Below, in pieces: positions 1-4,076 of a stretch of DNA of 7,768 nt. The translations under genes were made by a program, and so were the position numbers. The stretch is from Candidatus Rokuibacteriota bacterium (GTDB lineage: Bacteria; Methylomirabilota; Methylomirabilia; Rokubacteriales; CSP1-6), in the NCBI GenBank assembly GCA_003221595.1, contig QHSM01000091.1, positions 1 to 7,768 of the forward strand. The letters are read 5' to 3'. The number at the start of each line of letters is the position of its first letter. The stretch's first letter is position 1. A model generated the notes under the pieces. The model did no database searches. It was not told the origin of the DNA and was given only the letters and a program-made list of their open reading frames with translations.

Positions 1-22
1 GGTTTTGATCACACCTCGACCA

Positions 23-74
23 CCCTTCTGCTCCTTCCCGTACCGAGGTCCTTCTACTCCTTCCCGTACCGAGG
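23..74. repeat. Imperfect 26-bp tandem duplication at the end of the GNA1162-family gene
   Basis: Positions 23-48 and 49-74 are two adjacent copies of a 26-bp unit, identical at 24 of 26 positions; the last 18 bp (31-48 and 57-74) match exactly. On the minus strand the gene-proximal copy (74-49) encodes the last residues, PRYGKE, and the TAG stop. The distal copy has CAG where the stop lies. Because 26 is not a multiple of 3, the distal copy is in another frame relative to the gene. With a single distal-type copy, the reading frame would continue to the window edge. Each copy also carries AAGGAG-like purine runs that could act as ribosome-binding sites for a gene beyond the left edge. The repeat is directly visible; its effect is inference. 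Confidence 0.85.
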
Positions 75-638
75 ATGGTACGGCCCGTAGAGAAGCCCCT
101 GGTCCGTGTCGCCGAAGAACCGGACGTTGGCCCGCCCGCTGAGATCGTGCGCGGCCTCCGTCCTGTCGCCGAAGAGGCCCCCCGATCCCACGTTCGAGCT
201 GTGCTGCACCGCGAACCGGCGCTCCCACAGCAGGAGCCCGCTCCTGGTGTCGACCAGCCTGGCCCGGAGCTTGACGATCGTGGCGGTGCTCAGCACCTGA
301 TGCTTCGTCCCGTACTCCTCCAGCGTGACGTACAGCACCGCGTCCGCGCCGAGGATCTCCGCGACCTTGCCCGGCGGAACACCGTTGTCCTTCATGAGCC
401 GATCGACGACGGCAACCGGGAACACGTAGTAGCCCCGTTCGGCCAGAGGTCGTGTGACCGTGGACTGATAGCTCCACGCGGCGTCCGCTTCCCTGCTCTC
501 GTTCACCGGCGGCGGGACCAGGATCGAGCGCGGCCGATGCTCCCGGAAATTGGTGTAGTCGTAAGACTTCGCGCAGCCGGCCGCTGTCAGGAGCGCCAGC
601 GCGCACGCGGTCGACGAGACGAGCGCGCGCGCGGTCAT
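54..638 (-). CDS. GNA1162-family (DUF799) putative lipoprotein
   Basis: A 194-residue predicted lipoprotein. Residues 1-21 form a signal peptide with a hydrophobic core and a lipobox-like TAAGC, with lipidated Cys at 22. The mature part carries the pattern I associate with the GNA1162/DUF799 family: PRSILVPPPVNES (36-48), a long helical stretch, ADAVLYVTLEEYG (98-110), a strand-rich middle (to about 145), and the ending LLYGPYHPRYGKE. The family fold resembles the nucleotide-less periplasmic core of CsgG/TolB-N proteins, and it is normally encoded with a CsgG-like and a DUF4810 lipoprotein. Its exact role is unknown; an outer-membrane-attached periplasmic assembly is the usual proposal. The start ATG overlaps the upstream DUF4810 stop in an ATGA (635-638), so translation is probably coupled. 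The stop falls inside a 26-bp tandem duplication, but the protein ends close to the family's usual end, so it appears intact. Confidence 0.85.
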   Translation of the reverse strand: MTARALVSSTACALALLTAAGCAKSYDYTNFREHRPRSILVPPPVNESREADAAWSYQSTVTRPLAERGYYVFPVAVVDRLMKDNGVPPGKVAEILGADAVLYVTLEEYGTKHQVLSTATIVKLRARLVDTRSGLLLWERRFAVQHSSNVGSGGLFGDRTEAAHDLSGRANVRFFGDTDQGLLYGPYHPRYGKE

Positions 639-991
639 GGCTTTCTCAGGTTGGCCAGCAAGCGATCGACGAAGGCGGCCGACTCCGGGAACTCCGCCTT
701 CTCGGCTGCGAGCTCCTGCCGGGCCTGGTCGAGCTTGCCGAGCTGGAAATACATGTAGCCCAGATGGGCGTGAAACCCGGGCGGCATCCGCTTGTTCTGG
801 GCGCGGGCCTTCTGGTAATCTTGCTCGAGCTCCTCGACTTGCTTCTCGGGCGACACCGCGCCGGGAGCCAGGTATGACGCGTAGATCCGCTCTTCATAGT
901 GACCCCATGAATACAGGGTCGGCGTCGAGCAGCCGAGCAGCAAGACGCAGAGCCACGGCCCAGCGATCGCGGTACCTCGTAGGAAGGCCAT
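635..991 (-). CDS. DUF4810 family lipoprotein
   Basis: A 118-residue small lipoprotein. Residues 1-20 are a signal peptide ending in LLLGC, with lipidated Cys at 21. The mature protein begins with TLYSWGHYEERIY (25-37), the recognisable DUF4810 signature. It ends with one or two TPR-like helical pairs (about 71-113; HLGYMYFQLGKLDQARQEL at 76-94). The family usually sits next to a GNA1162/DUF799 lipoprotein and a CsgG-type protein. Here the GNA1162 partner follows with a 4-bp overlap, but no CsgG gene lies upstream; a divergent TPR lipoprotein occupies that place. A CsgG gene could lie beyond the left edge. The ATG at 991 was chosen because it gives a complete signal peptide and has GGAG about 4 nt upstream. 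The function of the family is not established. Confidence 0.88.
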   Translation of the reverse strand: MAFLRGTAIAGPWLCVLLLGCSTPTLYSWGHYEERIYASYLAPGAVSPEKQVEELEQDYQKARAQNKRMPPGFHAHLGYMYFQLGKLDQARQELAAEKAEFPESAAFVDRLLANLRKP

Positions 992-1001
992 CGTGCTCCG
1001 G

Positions 1002-1029
1002 ACTACAGCGCCGGCACGAGATCTGTCAA
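1002..1029 (-). promoter_or_regulatory. Sigma70-type promoter for the DUF4810-GNA1162 operon
   Basis: On the minus strand a perfect -35 TTGACA (1029-1024) is followed by a 16-nt spacer and TGTAGT (1007-1002, 4 of 6 matches to TATAAT). Transcription would begin near 995, leaving a very short leader before the ATG at 991. It lies in the 56-bp divergent region and overlaps the zone used by the plus-strand promoter for the TPR lipoprotein, so the two could interfere or be co-regulated. Sequence-based prediction only. Confidence 0.5.
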
Positions 1030-1035
1030 GGAATC

Positions 1036-1041
1036 TATACT
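1036..1041 (+). promoter_or_regulatory. -10 element TATACT immediately before the TPR lipoprotein
   Basis: TATACT matches the -10 consensus at 5 of 6 positions and ends 6 nt before the ATG at 1048. RNA would therefore start at, or within a base of, the start codon, giving a leaderless message. No good -35 lies 16-18 bp upstream. A purine run AAGGAA (1028-1033) is too far (14 nt) from the ATG to be a convincing ribosome-binding site. Confidence 0.45.
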
Positions 1042-1047
1042 CGATCG

Positions 1048-1659
1048 ATGAGACTCGCGGCCTCGCGGCAGTCGCTCGCCGTCGCGGCGCTCGTCATGGT
1101 GACGCTGGCCGGCTGCGCGACGCCGTACAGTCAGGGCCTCGTGGCGGCCCGACAGGGCCGGTATGTGGACGCCTCCGTGCTGTACGAAGAGGCGCTGGCC
1201 CGCGATCCCGATCGGCTCGACGCGATCGTGCAGCTCGGGATCGTCCGCTACAAGCTCGGCGCCCTCGACGGAGCGATCGAGCTGCTCGAGCGGGCCCGGC
1301 CGCGCGCTCCGGCCGAGCCGAGCGTGCGGCTCTTTCTCGCCCTCGCCTATCTCAGAAAGAACGATCTGGCCTCGGCGGACGAGCACCTCACGACGTTCGT
1401 CGCCCTCAAGCCCGATCGGTGGGTCTCGGCACTGGCCGAGCGCACGCTCGCCATGATCCGCTCGGAGCCGCTCTCGGAGCAGACGCGCGCGTTCGCGGCG
1501 GCCAGTCTCGAAAACGCGGCGGAGCTCGCCCAGGAAGTCGACGCCTGGCGAGCGTTCGAGAGCGATCGCTGGTACTTCTGGGGGCCGTATCCGTATCCAC
1601 CGGCTCCGTATCCCGGCTGCTGGTACGCGTGGCGGGGCGGCTGGCTTCGCTGCTACTAG
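1048..1659 (+). CDS. TPR-repeat lipoprotein with aromatic/proline-rich C-terminal tail
   Basis: A 203-residue predicted outer-membrane or periplasm-facing lipoprotein. Residues 1-22 are a signal peptide with a classic lipobox TLAGC (19-23), Cys23 being lipidated. Residues 24-124 hold about three tetratricopeptide repeats: one covering QGLVAARQGRYVDASVLYEE (29-48), one covering AIVQLGIVRYKLGALDGAIE (59-78), and one covering residues 91-124. TPRs mediate protein-protein contacts. A helical linker (128-172) is followed by an unusual tail rich in Tyr, Trp and Pro (175-203, with YPYPPAPYP at 181-189 and Cys191 and Cys202). The ATG at 1048 gives the signal peptide directly; the frame is open further upstream but that stretch overlaps the divergent genes and is not signal-like. 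Its gene is divergent from the DUF4810/GNA1162 pair, so it may serve the same envelope assembly. No specific family was recognised beyond TPR. Confidence 0.88.
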   Translation: MRLAASRQSLAVAALVMVTLAGCATPYSQGLVAARQGRYVDASVLYEEALARDPDRLDAIVQLGIVRYKLGALDGAIELLERARPRAPAEPSVRLFLALAYLRKNDLASADEHLTTFVALKPDRWVSALAERTLAMIRSEPLSEQTRAFAAASLENAAELAQEVDAWRAFESDRWYFWGPYPYPPAPYPGCWYAWRGGWLRCY

Positions 1660-1670
1660 CCCCGGCACCC

Positions 1671-1684
1671 TCCCGGCCACGGGA
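1671..1684 (+). terminator. Weak hairpin after the TPR lipoprotein gene
   Basis: TCCCG (1671-1675) pairs with CGGGA (1680-1684) around a GCCA loop, 11 bp after the stop codon. There is no T-run after it, so intrinsic termination would be weak. Such short GC stems are frequent by chance in this base composition. Confidence 0.2.
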
Positions 1685-1715
1685 CGGCGGGCGAAGCGCG
1701 GTCGTTCAGGCCCCG

Positions 1716-1724
1716 TGTTAGAAT
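1716..1724 (+). promoter_or_regulatory. Extended -10 promoter upstream of the small basic protein
   Basis: TGTTAGAAT contains the extended -10 motif TG-N followed by TAGAAT (5 of 6 to TATAAT). It stands out in a very GC-rich intergenic stretch. Transcription would start near 1731-1732, at the ATG of a short open frame that leads into the downstream gene. No -35 is obvious, which is normal for extended -10 promoters. Confidence 0.45.
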
Positions 1725-1731
1725 TTCGGCA

Positions 1732-1758
1732 ATGCGATTCCGGGTGAGCGTCGGGTGA
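1732..1758 (+). CDS. Possible 8-codon leader ORF overlapping the next gene
   Basis: ATG at 1732 opens an eight-codon frame (MRFRVSVG) ending at TGA 1756-1758. The stop overlaps the GTG start of the 95-residue gene in a GTGA (1755-1758), the arrangement typical of translational coupling. The ATG lies 7 nt after a predicted extended -10, so it could be read from a leaderless message. The stretch also contains the 9-bp direct repeat CGGGTGAGC (1741-1749 and 1752-1760). It may simply be untranslated sequence; the peptide has no recognisable function. Confidence 0.25.
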   Translation: MRFRVSVG

Positions 1759-2042
1759 GCCGCGCCGGTCACTACGGCTTCGAGCGGCGGCGGCGAGCCG
1801 ACATCCAAAAGGCGAAGCAGGAAGCAAAGCGCCAGCGCAAGACCGAGCGCGCGGAGGCCGGGGTCAGCGGGCCCGAGATCGGCGAGGCGCAGGACATCGG
1901 CACGCCGACCGGCATGTGGGAGTGGTTCTCGCCCAGTCGTGGCCGCACCGTGACGTCCGGCGCCGGCACGCGGCCCGATCCGGATCCGCCCGATGACTGG
2001 GTCCTGCTGACCGACGTCGAGCCCGACGCCCCCCCGGCCTGA
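1755..2042 (+). CDS. Small basic hypothetical protein
   Basis: A 95-residue protein with no family I recognise. The N-terminus (about 8-35) is a highly charged Arg/Lys/Glu helix (FERRRRADIQKAKQEAKRQR at 9-28), probably able to bind nucleic acid or ribosomes or form a coiled coil. The second half is Pro/Asp-rich and less ordered, with two Trp-containing patches, GMWEWFSP (53-60) and DDWVLLTDVEP (80-90), the latter looking like a conserved C-terminal motif. It has no signal peptide or membrane segment. The GTG start gives MSRAGHYGFE; SD-like pairing is weak (GGTGAG at 1743-1748). It converges on the CDGSH gene with only one base between the stop codons. The charged-then-acidic layout and Trp motifs argue that it is real and not a shadow, but function is unknown. 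Confidence 0.65.
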   Translation: MSRAGHYGFERRRRADIQKAKQEAKRQRKTERAEAGVSGPEIGEAQDIGTPTGMWEWFSPSRGRTVTSGAGTRPDPDPPDDWVLLTDVEPDAPPA

Positions 2043-2043
2043 C

Positions 2044-2250
2044 CTACTTCTTCGCCGCCTCGGCGGCCTGAAAGCTGATCTTGTTGTGGGTCCCGTCGCA
2101 CATCGGCTTGTTCGACGACCCGCCACACCGGCAGAGCGCGATTCTCGCCTGTCCCGTCGTGTTGATTGTGGCTCCGGTCGGATCGATGAGCTCGCACTCG
2201 CCCTCGATCAGGTACGGACCGTTCGGCCGCGTCGTGATCTTCACGGTCAT
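2044..2250 (-). CDS. CDGSH-type [2Fe-2S] iron-sulfur protein
   Basis: A 68-residue single-domain CDGSH protein. The motif is complete: Cys40, Cys42, Ser45, Pro49, Cys51, Asp52, Gly53, Thr54 and His55, with Cys40/Cys42/Cys51/His55 as the expected 3-Cys:1-His ligands of a [2Fe-2S] cluster. The Ser in CDGSH is Thr here, an allowed variant. The N-terminal half (GPYLIEGECELIDPTG at 11-26) matches the beta-strand part common to bacterial mitoNEET-like proteins. Such proteins are proposed to act in electron transfer, cluster transfer or redox sensing, in the cytoplasm. The ATG at 2250 is preferred because AAGGAGGG (2266-2259) lies 8 nt upstream; a longer 88-residue reading would run into the divergent promoter region. 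It is transcribed divergently from the radical SAM gene, 68 bp away. Confidence 0.93.
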   Translation of the reverse strand: MTVKITTRPNGPYLIEGECELIDPTGATINTTGQARIALCRCGGSSNKPMCDGTHNKISFQAAEAAKK

Positions 2251-2287
2251 CGGGGAGTCCCTCCTTGGCATTTGAGCAACGCCCACC

Positions 2288-2296
2288 AACATACCA
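2288..2296 (-). promoter_or_regulatory. Extended -10 promoter for the CDGSH gene
   Basis: On the minus strand TGG-TATGTT (2296-2288) fits TG-N plus a 4-of-6 -10 hexamer. Transcription would start near 2281, giving a leader of about 30 nt that includes the strong AAGGAGGG site (2266-2259) before the ATG at 2250. It faces away from, and is 9 bp from, the plus-strand -10 of the radical SAM gene. Confidence 0.4.
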
Positions 2297-2305
2297 CCGC
2301 CGGGG

Positions 2306-2311
2306 TACACT
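2306..2311 (+). promoter_or_regulatory. -10 element TACACT just before the radical SAM gene
   Basis: TACACT (4 of 6 to TATAAT, with the key T-A-n-n-n-T) ends 7 nt before the GTG at 2319. No Shine-Dalgarno sequence lies between 2290 and 2318. The placement predicts a leaderless transcript starting at or next to the GTG, and would drive the rSAM-NifU-ATP-grasp unit. No clear -35 is seen. Confidence 0.42.
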
Positions 2312-2318
2312 CCTGGGC

Positions 2319-3740
2319 GTGAAGGAATCCGGCGCCATCCTCCTCGTGGCCTGCTACGAGCTCGGCCACCAGCCCCTGGCCGTTGCCTGGCCGGCCGCGT
2401 TTCTCGAGCGCGAGGGCTACCGGCCGGCGGTCATGGACGTCTCCGTCGAGCCCTTCGACGCTGAGCGCGTCCAACGAGCCAGGGTGGTCCTGATCTCGGT
2501 GCCGATGCACACGGCGCTTCGGCTGGGCGTGACCGTGGCCGAGCGGGTGCGCGCGGTCAACCCCGCCTGTCACGTCGCCTTCTTCGGGCTCTACGCCACG
2601 CTCAACACCGAGCATCTTCTGGCCGGCCCTGCCGACTCGGTCTTGAGCGGCGAGGTCGAGGCCGCGCTGGTCGGCCTGGTCCGGAGGCTCGAGGCGGGCG
2701 CCGATTCAACAACGGCGTCCCGTGCGCGGTCGCTCCCGGTGCTGGAGAAGCTCAGCTTCCCCGTGCCGAGCCGCGCGCAGCTCCCGTCGCTGAAGAAATA
2801 CGCGCGGCTGGAGCGAGACGACGGGCAGGAGCTGGTGGCGTACGTCGAGGCGAGCCGCGGCTGCAAGCACTTGTGCCGGCACTGCCCCATCCCGCCGGTC
2901 TACGGCGGGCGCTTCTTCGTCGTGCCCGTCGAGGTCCTGCTCGCGGACGTGCGCCAGCAGGTCGAGGCCGGTGCGACCCACGTCACGTTCGGCGACCCCG
3001 ATTTTCTCAATGGGCCCGGCCACGCGCTGGCTGTCGCGCGCGCGCTGCACGGCGAGTTCCCGCGTCTGACCTTCGACTTCACCGCGAAGATCGAGCACCT
3101 GCTGCGCCACCGCGAGCGCCTGCCCGAGCTCGCGCGCCTGGGCGCTTCGTTCATCGTCTCGGCCGCGGAATCGTTGAGCGACACGGTTCTCGCCCACCTC
3201 GAGAAGGGCCACACGCGCACCGACATCGAGACCGCGGTCCGGCTCGTCTCGGCGGCCGGCATGACGCTGCGCCCCACCTGGGTGCCGTTCACCCCGTGGA
3301 CCACGCTCGACGACTACCGGGAGCTTCTCGAGTTCGTCGAGACCTGCGGGCTCGTCGACGCGATCGATCCGGTCCAGTTCTCGATCCGGCTCCTGATCCC
3401 GCCGGGCTCGCTCCTGCTCGAGAGCGCCGCGCTGCGGCCGTTCCTCGGCGACCTGGTGAAGAACCAGTTCCATCACGCCTGGACCCATCCCGACCCGCGC
3501 ATGGAGGCGCTTCACCGGGAGGTGTCGGCGGCGGTCGCGCGGGCCGCCGACGGCCGCGAAGACGGGGCGGCCACGTACCAGCGCGTGCGCGAGCTGGCCG
3601 ACCGGGCTGCCGGCGTGGCGCCGCGCGCCTTCACGACGCCCGCCCGCGATCGCAAGCGGCCGCCGCGACTCACCGAGCCCTGGTTCTGCTGAGCGGAGCC
3701 CACCGAGGGCCAGTTGGCCCTGCGTGGAAACTCGGGTAAA
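2319..3740 (+). CDS. CUAEP-tail B12-binding-type radical SAM selenoprotein (TGA 3690-3692 = Sec458)
   Basis: A 473-residue predicted selenoprotein, read through an in-frame TGA. Residues 6-125 resemble a cobalamin-binding Rossmann domain (AILLVACYELGHQPLAVAW at 6-24), though the classical DxHxxG is not evident. Residues 172-380 are the radical SAM TIM-barrel: EASRGCKHLCRHCP (177-190) has the CxxxCxxC triad Cys182/Cys186/Cys189 that binds the [4Fe-4S] cluster cleaving S-adenosylmethionine. Later strands include THVTFGDPDFLNGPGHA (220-236) and FIVSAAES (278-285). The C-terminus reads PWFC, then TGA, then AEP, matching the tail of the CUAEP/CCAEP radical SAM family, in which U is Sec and is replaced by Cys in other members. 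After the TGA come 15 codons to TAA (3738-3740), and a SECIS-like hairpin starts 7 nt after it. If TGA were a stop, the protein would have 457 residues and end in Cys. The GTG start keeps the conserved N-terminus; upstream starts overlap the CDGSH gene. The substrate is unknown. Confidence 0.85.
3700..3727 (+). promoter_or_regulatory. Bacterial SECIS-like hairpin for selenocysteine insertion
   Basis: Just downstream of TGA 3690-3692, AGGGCC (3706-3711) pairs with GGCCCT (3716-3721), closing the 4-nt loop AGTT. Below it a 2x2 internal loop (C3704-G3705 against G3722-C3723) is followed by a second 4-bp stem, CCAC (3700-3703) with GTGG (3724-3727). The apical loop begins 19 nt after the TGA and has G as its second base. 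Spacing of about 16-37 nt and a G among the first loop bases are the known features of bacterial SECIS elements recognised by SelB. No T-run follows, so it is not a good intrinsic terminator. The pairings were made by eye; no folding energy was computed. Confidence 0.75.
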
Positions 3741-3763
3741 GTATCGATTTGAGAGGTGGTCAC

Positions 3764-4045
3764 ATGAGCGAAGAACTCAAGACCCGCGTCCAGGAGCTGA
3801 TCGACACCATGATCAACCCCGCGGTCGCCGGCCACGGCGGCTTCGTCGAGCTCATCGACGTGACGGACAACCGCGTCTACCTCCAGATGGGGGGCGGCTG
3901 CCAGGGGTGCGGAGCTGCGGACGTCACGCTGAAGTCCGGGATCGAGCGGCTGATCAAGGAAGAGATCCCCGAGGTCGCCGAGGTCCTGGACACGACCGAC
4001 CACGCGTCCGGCCAGAACCCCTACTACACGCCCGGCAAAGCTTAG
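3764..4045 (+). CDS. NifU-like (NifU C-terminal domain) Fe-S carrier protein
   Basis: A 93-residue stand-alone NifU C-terminal/Nfu-type domain. Helix 1 (3-20) leads to GHGGFVELIDVTDNRVYLQM (23-42), then GGGCQGCGAADVTLKSGIE (43-61), with the CxxC pair Cys46/Cys49 that holds a bridging Fe-S cluster between two subunits. The C-terminus is IPEVAEV (68-74) followed by an HASGQNPYY extension (80-88) seen in many short NifU-family proteins. These proteins carry or transfer clusters to apo-enzymes in the cytoplasm. The ATG at 3764 is chosen over a TTG at 3749 because GAGAGGTGG (3751-3759) is a good ribosome-binding site 4 nt upstream. It lies 23 bp after the radical SAM stop when Sec is read and 31 bp before the ATP-grasp gene, so the three are probably co-transcribed. 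A role in maturing the radical SAM cluster is inference. Confidence 0.92.
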   Translation: MSEELKTRVQELIDTMINPAVAGHGGFVELIDVTDNRVYLQMGGGCQGCGAADVTLKSGIERLIKEEIPEVAEVLDTTDHASGQNPYYTPGKA

Positions 4046-4046
4046 T

Positions 4047-4064
4047 CCCACGCCGCCGCGTGGG
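4047..4064 (+). promoter_or_regulatory. Perfect 7-bp intergenic hairpin between the NifU-like and ATP-grasp genes
   Basis: CCCACGC (4047-4053) and GCGTGGG (4058-4064) pair without mismatch around a CGCC loop. The hairpin begins 1 nt after the NifU-like stop codon and ends 1 nt before the AGGAGGGG ribosome-binding site (4066-4073) of the ATP-grasp gene. No T-run follows, so full termination is unlikely; possible roles are RNA processing or stabilisation, or adjusting translation of the downstream gene. Confidence 0.5.
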
Positions 4065-4076
4065 CAGGAGGGGTCA

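Noticed and set aside
1013..1026. Sigma54-like GGCACG upstream of the TPR lipoprotein
   Set aside because: The required GC at the -12 position is GT here, so the motif is incomplete.
2044..2310. Longer 88-residue CDGSH protein starting at 2310
   Set aside because: It lacks a ribosome-binding site and would overlap the divergent promoter, whereas the ATG at 2250 has a strong AAGGAGGG.
3690..3692. TGA as an ordinary stop of a 457-residue radical SAM protein
   Set aside because: The following codons give the family-type AEP, the frame ends soon after at TAA, and a well-placed SECIS-like hairpin follows. It remains the fallback if the genome lacks Sec machinery.
3700..3727. Hairpin read as a rho-independent terminator of the radical SAM gene
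   Set aside because: No T-run follows, and the NifU-like gene begins 36 bp later on the same strand.
3714..3742. Possible promoter TTGGCC, 17-bp spacer, TAAAGT before the NifU-like gene
   Set aside because: Spacing is ideal, but the -35 is weak (3 of 6) and lies inside the SECIS-like stem. The operon reading needs no promoter here, though an internal one is not excluded.
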